Under the pieces are notes generated by a model that was not told the origin of the DNA, did no database searches, and saw only the letters and a list, made by a program, of their open reading frames with translations. A DNA stretch of 64,000 nucleotides, taken from Ochrobactrum sp. RH2CCR150 (GTDB lineage: Bacteria; Pseudomonadota; Alphaproteobacteria; Rhizobiales; Rhizobiaceae). The stretch lies in the NCBI GenBank assembly GCA_014138095.1, contig JACGXE010000017.1, positions 31,013-95,012 of the forward strand, written 5' to 3'. The position numbers and the translations under genes were made by a program. Shown here one piece after another: positions 28,605-37,540 of this stretch (within the stretch, counting starts at the first letter, position 1; each line of letters begins with the position of its first letter).

Positions 28605-29237
28605 TTGTTTATGGCGAAAGCTTCCGAAAAAACGCGTCTTGATCCGCTGGAGCGTGAGCAAGCTATTGTAAAAGCCGCGATATCGTTTTTTGCACAACAT
28701 GGCTTTGATGGTTCGACACGCGAGCTTGCGAACAGCATCGGCATCACACAACCCTTGCTGTATCGATATTTCCCGAACAAGGACGCCTTGCTGGATCGCG
28801 TTTACGAAGAAGTGTTCGTCAACCCTTGGAACAAGGCGTGGGAAGATCAACTGAGAGATCGAGGTTTGCCGATCGAAGACCGTCTTTGCCGCTTCTATCG
28901 CCAATATTCCCGCGTCATCCTCAGTTACGAATGGGTCCGTTTATTCATGTTCGCCGGACTGAAGGGGCTTGATTTCAACGCCCGTTACTTAAGCTTTTTA
29001 AGAGAGGCCGCGTTCGATCTCGTCGTGCATGAAATCCGCGAAGCCTATCAGATCAAGCGATCTGATCCGCCAAGCGACGAGGAAGCAGAACTTGTCTGGA
29101 GCCTGCATGCCTCGATCTTCTATCTCGGTGTTCGCAAGTTCATCTATGGCATGGCGATCCCCGAAGATCACGATGCGGATATTTCTTTGCGGGTCAGAGC
29201 GTTCCTGAAAGGCGCCCCCCAGGCTTTCCAGACCTGA
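28605..29237 (+). CDS. TetR/AcrR-family transcriptional regulator
   Basis: A 210-residue TetR regulator. The helix-turn-helix is at about residues 20-62 (AIVKAAISFFAQHGFDGSTR, ELANSIGITQPLLYRYFPNK) and the remainder is the helical ligand-binding domain. ATG at 28605 or 28611 is possible. It precedes, in the same direction, an operon of FAD monooxygenase, DUF485, symporter and cupin genes. Operators of one pattern lie in front of both transcription units. By analogy it represses the operon until a substrate or intermediate binds. Confidence 0.9.
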   Translation: MFMAKASEKTRLDPLEREQAIVKAAISFFAQHGFDGSTRELANSIGITQPLLYRYFPNKDALLDRVYEEVFVNPWNKAWEDQLRDRGLPIEDRLCRFYRQYSRVILSYEWVRLFMFAGLKGLDFNARYLSFLREAAFDLVVHEIREAYQIKRSDPPSDEEAELVWSLHASIFYLGVRKFIYGMAIPEDHDADISLRVRAFLKGAPQAFQT

Positions 29238-29275
29238 TGAGGCACCTCCTCCAAATGCATTTCCAGAGACATTAA

Positions 29276-29289
29276 TTATCAATCGATAA
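29276..29289. promoter_or_regulatory. TetR operator 2 (TTATC-N4-GATAA)
   Basis: TTATCAATCGATAA keeps the two five-base arms but the four central bases are not symmetric. It lies just upstream of the TTGACA (29297-29302) that is the probable -35 element of the monooxygenase operon. Confidence 0.5.
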
Positions 29290-29322
29290 ATAATGATTGA
29301 CATCACATTTTGCGTGGTTAAT

Positions 29323-29336
29323 TTATCGATCGATAA
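29323..29336. promoter_or_regulatory. TetR operator 3 (perfect palindrome) over the operon promoter
   Basis: TTATCGATCGATAA is a perfect 14-base palindrome. A TTGACA hexamer at 29297-29302 with about 16-17 bases to TAATTT or AATTTA places this operator over the -10 region and transcription start. Bound repressor would block RNA polymerase. Confidence 0.6.
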
Positions 29337-29373
29337 TCATCGCGGTGGAGCGCGTTCCGAGTTGGAGGATCCC

Positions 29374-30612
29374 ATGAGAATACAGAAATCGCGCCCTCGC
29401 GCCCTTATTGCGGGGGGGTCACTTGGGGGTATGTTTGCTGCTCTTTTACTCCACAGGTCCGGGTGGGACGTGAACGTGTACGAAAGGGTAGATGCCGATC
29501 TTTCGAAGCGAGGGGCAGGCATCGTCACTCATCCGGAACTTTTCGAGGTTCTCGACGCTGCCGGAATAGATCGACATGCGGCTTCCGTTGGCGTCACCGT
29601 CGCGGGGCGACGGATACTCGCCACCGATGGCTCTATTGTCGGGGAGCTGGACCTGCCGCAGGTTCTGACATCCTGGGGCACACTGTATGCACTGCTAAGG
29701 GAGGCTCTACCGGACGGCTGTTATCGACAGGGTTGCGACGTCGCCAGTTTTACAGAATCTGCGAAATCGGTCGTTTTGACGTTATCCAACGGCGAAACGA
29801 TAGAGGGTGACCTGCTCGTCGGCGCCGACGGACTTTTCTCCACGGTGCGCCGGCAGTTTCGTCCGGCGGCGTTGCCAAACTACGTCGGCTACATCGCCTG
29901 GCGAGGACTGGTGGATGAAGCAGCACTCACGCAGGAGACGCGTGACATGCTCTTTCATCACTTTTCATTCTCGCTGCCAGCCGGTGAGCAAATGCTGGGT
30001 TACCCCGTCGCCTCAGCCGAGGGAAATGTCGAGATCGGCAAGCGCAGGTACAATTTCGTATGGTACAGGCCAGCGTCGGAGGGCGCGCATCTATCTGAAC
30101 TGCTGACCGATACAGATGGCGTCACGCATCCTCTTTCCATTCCCCCGCATATGATCCGTCTCGAGGTTATTGCCAGTATACGCGAAAGCGCACGAGCCCT
30201 TCTCGCGCCTCAGTTCGCGGAGGTCGTGGAGCGAACCGAGCAACCTTTCATTCAGGCGATCCAGGACCTCGAGGTCGAAAGCATGCGGTTGGGCGAACGG
30301 ACTGTGGTGCTGGGCGATGCTGCTTTCGTTGCACGCCCCCATGTCGGGATGGGAGTTACGAAGGCGGCTGGCGATGCGAAGGCGCTTGTTGACGCTCTTG
30401 AACTTTATCCCGCCGACCTCTCGGCTGCACTCGATGAATTCAGCGCACGGCGCACGGTATTCGGGGCCGCTGTCATCCGGCGCGCCCGACATCTTGGAGC
30501 GTATATGCAAGCGCAGGCGCTGACCGACGAGGAACGCATCATGGCCGAACAGCATCGTCGACCGGAAGCGATCATGGCCGAAACAGCTGTTTCTACCGGC
30601 ATCGCCGCATGA
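29374..30612 (+). CDS. FAD-dependent monooxygenase, paralogue of the 22915-24096 gene
   Basis: A 412-residue class A flavin monooxygenase. Motifs are IAGGSLGGMFAALLLHRSGW at the N-terminus, LLVGADGLFSTVRRQF in the middle, and RTVVLGDAAFVARPHVGMGV for FAD ribityl binding. The overall layout (NVYERVDADLSKRGAGIV, LPNYVGYIAWRGLV) matches the other FAD monooxygenase in this window, so the two are distant paralogues. ATG at 29374 has GGAGG at good spacing; the frame's earlier ATG at 29293 lies in the promoter. First gene of the TetR-controlled operon. Confidence 0.9.
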   Translation: MRIQKSRPRALIAGGSLGGMFAALLLHRSGWDVNVYERVDADLSKRGAGIVTHPELFEVLDAAGIDRHAASVGVTVAGRRILATDGSIVGELDLPQVLTSWGTLYALLREALPDGCYRQGCDVASFTESAKSVVLTLSNGETIEGDLLVGADGLFSTVRRQFRPAALPNYVGYIAWRGLVDEAALTQETRDMLFHHFSFSLPAGEQMLGYPVASAEGNVEIGKRRYNFVWYRPASEGAHLSELLTDTDGVTHPLSIPPHMIRLEVIASIRESARALLAPQFAEVVERTEQPFIQAIQDLEVESMRLGERTVVLGDAAFVARPHVGMGVTKAAGDAKALVDALELYPADLSAALDEFSARRTVFGAAVIRRARHLGAYMQAQALTDEERIMAEQHRRPEAIMAETAVSTGIAA

Positions 30613-30647
30613 CTAAACATACAACGGCAGGATTTCGGGAGGAAACA

Positions 30648-30950
30648 ATGCCCACCATAGAACATCTCACCAGCAGTCCGACGTTTCGTCGGCTCTGCTT
30701 CGAGCGAAACCTCGCAGGCATGTCATTGGCAGGACTGATGGCAATCGCGTACTTTGCATTCATCCTGACAGTCGCTTTTCGACCGGGAGTGCTTGGGACG
30801 CCCATACACCAAGGCTCGGTCATTTCCTGGGGAGTGTTGGTCGGGGTCGGAATCCTATGCTTCGGCTTCCTGCTGACAGCGATCTATGTGGTGTTCGCCA
30901 ATGTCCGCCTGGACAGCCTCACGAACCGCTTCGAACAGGAGGTTCGCTGA
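30648..30950 (+). CDS. DUF485 small membrane protein
   Basis: A 100-residue protein with two transmembrane helices (about residues 23-45 and 58-82) and the DUF485 pattern [22 protein letters not shown]485 proteins are encoded just before ActP-like SSS symporters, as here, and are probably an accessory subunit. ATG at 30648 has GGAGGAAACA before it; an ATG at 30609 overlaps the previous stop. The stop overlaps the symporter start (TGATG). Confidence 0.88.
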   Translation: MPTIEHLTSSPTFRRLCFERNLAGMSLAGLMAIAYFAFILTVAFRPGVLGTPIHQGSVISWGVLVGVGILCFGFLLTAIYVVFANVRLDSLTNRFEQEVR

Positions 30951-32611
30951 TGACCGGATTCCTTTCCAGGACCGCGGTTTGCGCTGTCTTTTGTCTGCTG
31001 CTCTCATCGACGGCTTTCGCTGACGCCTTGACCGGCACGGTCACTCGCCAGAACGTAAACCCATTGGCAATCGGGCTCTTTCTCGCCTTCGTAGCCGTCA
31101 GTCTCGGCATCACTTTCTGGGCTGCGCGCAAGGGGACGAAGACCGCCAGCAGCTACTACACAGCCGGCGGCGGACTGAGCGGATTTAAGAACGGACTTGC
31201 GATTGCTGGCGACTATACATCCGCGGCAACCTTTCTCGGCGTGACGGCGCTCATTTTCGCCTCGGGTTATGACGGGATCATCTATGCCATCGGCTTTCTC
31301 GTCGGATTTCCTATGATCCTTTTCCTGATCGCCGAACCATTGCGTAACCTGGGGCGCTTCACATTCGCTGACGTCGCCGCCAGCCGCCTGTCGGAACGAC
31401 CCGTCCGAGCCGTGGCGGGGATTAATTCTCTCGTCATCGTGCTGCTCTACCTGATCGCGCAGATGGTGGGTGCAGGGAAGTTGATTGAACTTCTGTTTGG
31501 CCTTCCCTATTCGGTTGCTGTTCTCCTCGTCGGCATTTTGATGATGCTCTACGTCACCTTCGGCGGAATGCTGGCCACGACATGGGTGCAGATCATCAAG
31601 GCTGTCCTGCTCCTTTCCGGCTCGGTCATCATGTCACTGCTGATCCTCGCCCATTTCGGGTTCAGCTTCGAGACGCTGTTTTCGTCGGCGATCCAACTGC
31701 ATGCGAAAGGCGCGGCGATCATGGCGCCGGGGGGACTGATCAAGGACCCGATCTCGGCGATATCCCTTGGGCTTGCCCTGATTTTCGGAACGGCTGGCCT
31801 GCCGCATATCCTGATGCGTTTCTTCACCGTGGCCGACAGCAAGCAGGCGCGGCTGTCAATACTTGTCGCCACAGGCTTTATCACGATCTTCTATTCTCTG
31901 TTGTTCGTTCTAGGCTTCGGTGCAATCGCGTTGGTCTCGGGAAATCCTGCTTTCGTCGATGCGGCTGGAAAGATCATCGGAGGCTCCAACATGGTGGCGC
32001 TACATCTCGCCAACGCGCTGGGCGGCCCTGTACTGCTGGGTTTCATCTCAGCCGTAGCTTTCGCCACGATCCTCGCCGTCGTCTCCGGCTTGACGATTGC
32101 GGGGGCCTCTGCGGCAAGCCATGATCTCTATGCCAAAGTGTTCAAGCGCGGAAATGTCAGCGAGGAAACTGAAGTTAAGGTTTCCAAGGTCTCGGCCGTC
32201 GTGATCAGTCTGGCATCGATGGCCTTGGGTCTTTTGTTCGAAAATCAGAACATCGCCTTTATCGTCGGGCTGGTATTCGCGATTGCAGCAAGCGCAAACT
32301 TTCCGGTCCTGCTCCTATCCGTTCAATGGAGAAACCTGACGACGCGCGGTGCTGTGAGCGGGTCTCTGGTCGGCCTGGTATCATCGCTGGTTCTGGTTCT
32401 CTTAAGCCCAAGCGTTTGGACTTCGACCCTGAACCTCGGTCCTGCGCCGTTTCCCTACGACAACCCAGCCCTTTTTTCAGTCCCGCTCGCATTCCTGACG
32501 ACGTGGCTCGTTTCCACCCTAGATCGATCCCCTTCGGCGCAGACCGTGCGGTCTGGTTTTGACGCACAGCAGATCAAAGCTCAGACGGGCCTTAATCTCA
32601 CAGGCCATTGA
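30950..32611 (+). CDS. Sodium:solute symporter (SSS family, ActP-like)
   Basis: A 553-residue polytopic transporter with an apparent N-terminal signal-like segment ([13 protein letters not shown]), then about 13 hydrophobic helices. SSS signatures include [20 protein letters not shown] and the [19 protein letters not shown] segment. ActP members move acetate or other small carboxylates with sodium. Co-expression with a monooxygenase and cupin suggests uptake of the compound degraded by the operon, or of a carboxylate product. ATG at 30950 is coupled to the DUF485 stop. Confidence 0.9.
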   Translation: MTGFLSRTAVCAVFCLLLSSTAFADALTGTVTRQNVNPLAIGLFLAFVAVSLGITFWAARKGTKTASSYYTAGGGLSGFKNGLAIAGDYTSAATFLGVTALIFASGYDGIIYAIGFLVGFPMILFLIAEPLRNLGRFTFADVAASRLSERPVRAVAGINSLVIVLLYLIAQMVGAGKLIELLFGLPYSVAVLLVGILMMLYVTFGGMLATTWVQIIKAVLLLSGSVIMSLLILAHFGFSFETLFSSAIQLHAKGAAIMAPGGLIKDPISAISLGLALIFGTAGLPHILMRFFTVADSKQARLSILVATGFITIFYSLLFVLGFGAIALVSGNPAFVDAAGKIIGGSNMVALHLANALGGPVLLGFISAVAFATILAVVSGLTIAGASAASHDLYAKVFKRGNVSEETEVKVSKVSAVVISLASMALGLLFENQNIAFIVGLVFAIAASANFPVLLLSVQWRNLTTRGAVSGSLVGLVSSLVLVLLSPSVWTSTLNLGPAPFPYDNPALFSVPLAFLTTWLVSTLDRSPSAQTVRSGFDAQQIKAQTGLNLTGH

Positions 32612-32631
32612 ACACAGCAAAGGAGATATCA

Positions 32632-33042
32632 ATGACTATTGCCACCTCTATCAAATATCCTGCTCCACCCCAGAACTGGTCGCCTGAACTGCGCGACGAA
32701 TATCTTGCTCACCGGGGCAACGGGTACGTGGGAAGCAAGCTTGTATCTCAGTCGCACCGCGTGCGCGTCTGGTATCTTTCGCTCAAGCCCGGCGAAAGAA
32801 TCGGGTTTCACACGCATGTCCTCGATTATTTCTGGACGGTTCTGACGCCGGGTAAAGCCCTTTCCCACTATGCGGACGGACGGACCGCAGAAACGGCCTA
32901 CGCGGCCGGCGATACAAAACATTTCGAGTTCGGAAGCGGCGAATTCATGACCCATGATCTTGAGAACATTGGTGACACGGAACTGGTGTTTACCACCGTC
33001 GAGTTCCTCGACAGCGCTAATCCCCCGTTAGCCTTGGGGTGA
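32632..33042 (+). CDS. Cupin-domain protein
   Basis: A 136-residue single-cupin protein. The first cupin motif is recognisable in LKPGERIGFHTHVLDYFWTV, with His residues able to bind a metal, and the second in FMTHDLENIGDTELVFTTVE. Small cupins act as dioxygenases, isomerases or ligand binders; no activity can be assigned. ATG at 32632 is preceded by AAAGGAGAT; the frame's ATG at 32608 overlaps the symporter stop. Confidence 0.85.
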   Translation: MTIATSIKYPAPPQNWSPELRDEYLAHRGNGYVGSKLVSQSHRVRVWYLSLKPGERIGFHTHVLDYFWTVLTPGKALSHYADGRTAETAYAAGDTKHFEFGSGEFMTHDLENIGDTELVFTTVEFLDSANPPLALG

Positions 33043-33046
33043 CGCT

Positions 33047-33151
33047 ATGGCGGGGGAGTCAACGCGGGAAGAAATGGGCCAAAGGAAGCGACTAAAGTCG
33101 CCTCCCAGCCGTTCCGGCATCTCCGTGTACCAGAACTCGTGGGAGCGGTGA
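33047..33151 (+). CDS. Possible 34-residue small protein
   Basis: A short frame starting MAGESTREEMGQRKRLKSPP with GGGGTGA upstream of its ATG. It sits between the cupin gene and the next small gene with spacing that suits an operon. There is no recognisable domain, and chance cannot be excluded. Confidence 0.25.
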   Translation: MAGESTREEMGQRKRLKSPPSRSGISVYQNSWER

Positions 33152-33163
33152 AGGAAGGATACG

Positions 33164-33295
33164 ATGACTGGAACTGACGCGCTTGTCGGAATTGGACTAC
33201 TGCTTACAGCATTGACGCTGATGGGCACGTACATCCAATACACCAAGCCAGCTCTCGGATTACCCGTCAGGGAATTGCAAGTGGTGTGCCAATGA
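33164..33295 (+). CDS. 43-residue single-span membrane peptide coupled to the TrxB-like gene
   Basis: The frame encodes a hydrophobic helix (ALVGIGLLLTALTLMGTYIQ) followed by a short polar tail. ATG at 33164 is preceded by AAGGAAGGAT at ideal spacing. The stop overlaps the start region of the next gene (GTG at 33286, ATG at 33292), which suggests translational coupling. It may anchor the TrxB-like flavoprotein or its operon partners to the membrane. No family was recognised. Confidence 0.6.
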   Translation: MTGTDALVGIGLLLTALTLMGTYIQYTKPALGLPVRELQVVCQ

Positions 33296-34557
33296 TCAAT
33301 CGAGCTGGTCGTACCGGAATAATCAATTTCTGGGGAGCTAAAGGCTCCTCGGAGGCATACGAAATCCGGGATTTCCTTTCGCGGTCGGTAATCAATTATC
33401 AATGGAACGAAGTGGCGTCAGACGAGGAAGCTCGTCGGCTGCTGGGAATAAGCGGGTTAGGAGATGTAAGCCTGCCTCTGGTCGAGTTGGCCGATGGGAC
33501 AAGGATTTATAGTGCAACAGTCAGATCCATCGCAGAGAAATTAGGTTTCGTTGAGCAGCCTCGCCAACAGGAATATGATGTTTCCATCTACGGGGCTGGT
33601 CCGGCCGGGCTGTCGGCTGCGGTGTATGCTGCATCAGAAGGTCTTAAGACAGTCGTGATCGAACGACACGCAGTGGGTGGGCAGGCCGGGTCCTCATCGC
33701 TTATCGAAAACTACATGGGTTTTCCCGAAGGTATAAGTGGATCCGAGCTTGCCGAGAGAGCCCGCGAACAGGCAGTGAAGTTTGGAGCCGAGTTCCTGCA
33801 AATGCGGGAGGGAGTTAACGCCGAATTTCGAACGGGCCGCATCCATGTAGATCTCGCGGATGGAGGCAGCCTGATCGCGAGGACCAATGTATGTGCGACG
33901 GGCGTCGAATGGAGAAAGTTAGGTCTTCCCGGTGAGCAGCAACTGCTCGGCAGAGGTCTGTATTATGGTGCCGGGGCGAGCGAAGCTCCGCTCTGTGATG
34001 GAAAAACCGTCTATGTTGTTGGCGGCGGGAACTCGGCAGGACAAGCTGCGATGCATTTCTCTGCGTATGCAAGGAGGGTCGTAATGCTGGTCCGCGGACA
34101 ACGACTTGCTGACACCCTATCGCAATACCTGGTCGAAAAGGTCCAAAACACCTCGAACATCGAGGTTAGAACCGGTACAATTGTGACGGAATTGAAAGGC
34201 GAAGACGAACTGAACGAGATAATTGTCTCCCATGGGTCGGGTTCGAAAGAAGTATTGAAAGCAAACCGCCTTTTCGTTTGCATCGGTGGAAGACCTAACA
34301 CGGAATGGGCCAGAAATTCTAAAATCGCCCGCGATGAATCTGGCTATCTGATCACCGGGCGCGACCTGTTCAATGCGAACGGGAGGCCGCCTGAGTGTTG
34401 GCAGCTCGAACGCGAGCCTTTTTTCCTTGAAACAAGCATACCTGGGTCATTCGCGGTTGGAGATGTTCGGCATAATTCGATCAAGAGGGTCGCATCTGCA
34501 GCCGGAGAAGGGGCTATGTCGATCGCGTTCGTCCACAGGTGTTTGAGTGCGCCATGA
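33286..34557 (+). CDS. TrxB-like FAD/NAD(P) oxidoreductase lacking the redox CxxC
   Basis: A 423-residue protein with a glutaredoxin-like N-terminal region (about residues 1-90, INFWGAKGSSEAYEIRDFLS) and a thioredoxin-reductase-like flavoprotein domain. FAD binding is at SIYGAGPAGLSAAVYAASEG and NADPH binding at VYVVGGGNSAGQA; the C-terminal FAD motif is GSFAVGDVRHNSIKRVASA. In true TrxB a CxxC precedes the NADPH motif; here that position reads YYGAGASEAPLCDG, so disulfide chemistry is unlikely. Such proteins may transfer electrons to unknown partners. The start is GTG at 33286 or ATG at 33292. Confidence 0.85.
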   Translation: MPMINRAGRTGIINFWGAKGSSEAYEIRDFLSRSVINYQWNEVASDEEARRLLGISGLGDVSLPLVELADGTRIYSATVRSIAEKLGFVEQPRQQEYDVSIYGAGPAGLSAAVYAASEGLKTVVIERHAVGGQAGSSSLIENYMGFPEGISGSELAERAREQAVKFGAEFLQMREGVNAEFRTGRIHVDLADGGSLIARTNVCATGVEWRKLGLPGEQQLLGRGLYYGAGASEAPLCDGKTVYVVGGGNSAGQAAMHFSAYARRVVMLVRGQRLADTLSQYLVEKVQNTSNIEVRTGTIVTELKGEDELNEIIVSHGSGSKEVLKANRLFVCIGGRPNTEWARNSKIARDESGYLITGRDLFNANGRPPECWQLEREPFFLETSIPGSFAVGDVRHNSIKRVASAAGEGAMSIAFVHRCLSAP

Positions 34558-35154
34558 TTAGATGCTTCCAATGCCGATTAGCCGAGCTACCAACATGAAG
34601 GGAAGCCGACGGAGCTCAATACGGTTCTGTGATGAGAGTCCAATTCCAATCATTTACGGCGATGGCTCGACGGCTCGCATGGATATCGGGCAGCATTGAA
34701 AATTGGCTAAGTCTCTCAGAACGCGCGATCCTGAGATGTCTTCCGCGAAGAAGGGCACCGACTGATCTCTCGGGACGAAGGCGCACCCTGGGGCGATAGC
34801 TGGGATGAATTACCGTTTGACGAGGAGACCGGACTGGGCCGATAGGGCTATGTCCAATGCCAAGCGCAAAACTTCTAAAGCTGGCAAATCCTGCATCTTC
34901 TTGACGAACGGGCAACCGAACATCGCCACGGTGCTTGCTGACGTCAAACATCCGTGCCGTGTCATCAAGTGCAAGTTCAGTTAGACAAGATCCAAGCTCA
35001 ACTCTTCGCACAGGTCGCGCTCGGGGGGCTCTTTCTTGTGCAAGGGAACTCAGGTCTACCGAATTTCATGGCGCGCCCGACAGGGCGAAATACTCCTCCC
35101 CCTCCCGACAAAAGCTGGCGGTTCAAGCCCCTATCTCGTTACGTTTTACAGCGT
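34558..35154. other. Gene-poor region between metabolic cargo and relaxase
   Basis: About 600 bases without a gene I can support. Several open frames of 70-130 codons exist on both strands (for example minus-strand 34616-35011) but none has recognisable domains and they overlap each other. A GGTTCAAGCCCC stretch near 35111 resembles a tRNA T-arm, but no tRNA can be folded around it. The region may be a scar of cargo insertion next to the relaxase gene. Confidence 0.4.
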
Positions 35155-37227
35155 TTATAGCGTAAGCCCTCTCTGCCGACCCATTTGCCACGATATTGAT
35201 CCACCCTTCACCACGCCCGCAACCTCGCGGCCGAACTCGCGGTCGATGACCGGCCGCCATGGAACCAGGGTGAACTCGTGGCTCTGCTCCACGATGGCGA
35301 ACTTGCCGCTCGATAACTGAACTGTCCCGGTGAACTTGCCGCTGACATTTTCGCCATCGGCAGCCGCACGGAACGGCAAGCCTTTGCTGTTGACCATTTC
35401 TGCACCGACGCGGGCCACTTCCCGTTCCCGCAGATTGGCGAGCAGGTTGCGCCGGTAGAGGATGCGTCCGTTCTGCTGCCGCGTGGCATCGCCCTGTGCG
35501 ATATGATGCTCAAGCCGCTGGTCCATAGCCTCGCGCACCTGTTGACCGAACCCTCCCGGGGTAAGGTCCGAAGCGTCCGGTGTAATCAGTCGCCGGTCCA
35601 GCCAGGTCGCACCATCGGCGCCAATCTGCTTTTCGAGGTCGAAGGTCGAGACCACCCGGATTCTGGCCTGCGGGTTGCGACCGGCATCATAGTCTGCGGC
35701 GCGGCTCTCGAAATCATCGGGGATGCGCCATTGATCGGCTTCGATCCGCTCAGCGATCCCGGCGCGGCGCAACGCCTCCAGTCGCCGGACATGGGCATCA
35801 ACATAGCCTTCGTAATCCCCGCCAGGCACACGTCCCTCGAACTTCGCCTGTTCTAGTTGGCGGCTCGGTCGGTAAATACCATTCTCCGAGATCGCAGCGA
35901 TGGTGCGATCAGAGGGACGTTGCGCCGTATCGGCGGGACCAACTTCCACGATGCTGCCGATCCGGGCGTCTTCGACGTGGGCCGGATCAATACCGGGAAT
36001 ATGGTGTGTTCGCCCGTCGATGCCGTCCACCACGAGCGTCAGCTTCTCGCCAATCTCTTCGGTGAGATATTTGTCCACGACGCGGCCGGTGATGGGGACC
36101 GCAGGTGCTGCATCGTGAAGCTGGAAGGTCATCGGATCACGCTCCTGCCCATCGGCTTTCAGCGCCTTGTGCATGTTGCGGATGATGTCGCCGCGTTCAC
36201 CCAGTTCACGCAACGCCGGCTCCATCTTCGCGCCAAGCTCCCAGACGCCCTGCGCGTGTTCGGTGGCCAGCCCCATCTTTTCGAGTTTGGCGAGACGGCG
36301 CAGGCGAAGCGTGCGGTTGAACTGGCGGCGTGCATCGGTCGGTTCATGGCGCAGATCGAGGAACCTTTCATCGGCCTCCTCGGTCATGGCGCGGTCGATG
36401 CGCGTGAAGCGATCCTGATCGATTTCGGCAGACAGCTTGCGGCTGTGTTCGATCTCGGTCACGGGGCCGAGTTCCAGCGTGGTCAGTTCGCTCGCCCGCT
36501 CACGAATACCATTGGCGAGATAGTCGCCATTGATGACCAGGTTCTCGCCCAGATCGTCCTTGCCCCGAACGATGACATGGACATGGGGATGGCCGGTATT
36601 GTGGTGATTGACCGCGACCCAATCGAGTTTCGTGCCAAGGTCAGCCTCTATACGGCTCATCAGATCGCGGGTGTGTTCGGTGAGGTCAGAAAGATCGGCG
36701 GCATCTTTGGGCGAAACGATAAAGCGGAACTGGTGGCGATCATCCTTGCCGCGATCAAGGAAGGCATCTCCATCAGCGCGATCGTCGGTCGCCGAATAGA
36801 GCTGGCCACGTTCGCCATCGCGCGAGGTGCCGTCGCGCTGGATGTAGCGCAGATGGGCCGCCCCTTTGCCGTTCTTCCCCGCGCTCTGAACGTACCGGGT
36901 TTTGACGACGACGCGGCGCACTCCGGCCGCACTGTGCCGCCACCCGCCCGACAGGGTTCGCGCACGGACAAATGCCGCACCACGGCCACGCTTGAGGCCC
37001 GGACCTTTGCCACCGCGCGATGCCTTCCCGCTCTTTCCGGCCGAACCAGATGAAGACGACGAGGACGTCTGTGATACGAATGATGATGATCTGCCGGGGC
37101 TGTTGCTATGCTGACGCGCCAGCTTCTTCGCCTCCGTCAGAAAACTCTTCGCCCTGCCCGCTTTCGGCACGTCGGATTTGATCCGACCTGGCCTGGGGCG
37201 AAAGCGGTTCTCGTCGTCGGCGCTCAT
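35155..37227 (-). CDS. Relaxase/mobilisation nuclease with DUF3363 domain (VirD2-like)
   Basis: A 690-residue relaxase that nicks oriT and pilots the strand. The basic Ser/Gly-rich N-terminus (to about residue 85) precedes the nuclease domain: candidate catalytic tyrosines at about 112 (TRYVQS) and 128 (LRYIQRDG), and the metal-binding histidine motif NHHNTGHPHVHVIV at 208-220. A DUF3363 domain occupies roughly residues 300-690. The gene is at the end of the mobilisation operon that starts near repA; a candidate oriT lies just upstream (37394-37432). In related elements traG follows directly; here the cargo region intervenes. Confidence 0.93.
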   Translation of the reverse strand: MSADDENRFRPRPGRIKSDVPKAGRAKSFLTEAKKLARQHSNSPGRSSSFVSQTSSSSSSGSAGKSGKASRGGKGPGLKRGRGAAFVRARTLSGGWRHSAAGVRRVVVKTRYVQSAGKNGKGAAHLRYIQRDGTSRDGERGQLYSATDDRADGDAFLDRGKDDRHQFRFIVSPKDAADLSDLTEHTRDLMSRIEADLGTKLDWVAVNHHNTGHPHVHVIVRGKDDLGENLVINGDYLANGIRERASELTTLELGPVTEIEHSRKLSAEIDQDRFTRIDRAMTEEADERFLDLRHEPTDARRQFNRTLRLRRLAKLEKMGLATEHAQGVWELGAKMEPALRELGERGDIIRNMHKALKADGQERDPMTFQLHDAAPAVPITGRVVDKYLTEEIGEKLTLVVDGIDGRTHHIPGIDPAHVEDARIGSIVEVGPADTAQRPSDRTIAAISENGIYRPSRQLEQAKFEGRVPGGDYEGYVDAHVRRLEALRRAGIAERIEADQWRIPDDFESRAADYDAGRNPQARIRVVSTFDLEKQIGADGATWLDRRLITPDASDLTPGGFGQQVREAMDQRLEHHIAQGDATRQQNGRILYRRNLLANLREREVARVGAEMVNSKGLPFRAAADGENVSGKFTGTVQLSSGKFAIVEQSHEFTLVPWRPVIDREFGREVAGVVKGGSISWQMGRQRGLTL

Positions 37228-37393
37228 GAGCGCATTCCATGCCGTTTAGGCACGCAAACGGCAGATATTCGGCTATAGTGCCGGTCAAAACCCAGCAAAG
37301 CCGGTGCTTTGCGCCATATCGCGGCACGCGAGACCCTAAAACAGGGTGCCGTGCGCCGCGCCCCAAAACAGTGTGCAGACAAGGACTTGCCCA

Positions 37394-37432
37394 GAAACCG
37401 GCCCGACAGGGTGCCGGTTTCCTTTATCTTGC
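37394..37432. other. oriT: Candidate oriT: inverted repeat plus IncP-like nic sequence
   Basis: A nine-base inverted repeat, GAAACCGGC (37394-37402) and GCCGGTTTC (37413-37421), is followed after three bases by TATCTTGC (37425-37432). The IncP-type nic consensus is YATCCTGY, which this matches with one difference, and the repeat-then-nic layout is the same as in RK2. It lies in a 313-base non-coding gap between the relaxase and transglycosylase genes, the expected place. The repeat could instead be a terminator, but no long T tract follows it. Confidence 0.5.
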
Positions 37433-37540
37433 CCTCCGCCTTCCCTGCCCTTTTTGCCCTTCCTGTGGGGAATGCAGCCAGGCGACCCCTTGCCTGACTG
37501 CACACCGGAAGCGGACCGAAGGTGCGTGGAGACGCCATGC

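Noticed and set aside
28353..28904. 183-codon minus-strand frame crossing the tetR promoter
   Set aside because: Overlaps the TetR coding sequence and operator. The part outside tetR looks faintly protein-like but could not be assigned.
35085..35150. tRNA-like T-arm sequence GGTTCAAGCCCC
   Set aside because: No acceptor, D-arm or anticodon stem can be built around it.
35857..37053. 398-codon plus-strand open frame opposite the relaxase gene
   Set aside because: The minus-strand relaxase has clear catalytic motifs; this frame is its antisense image.
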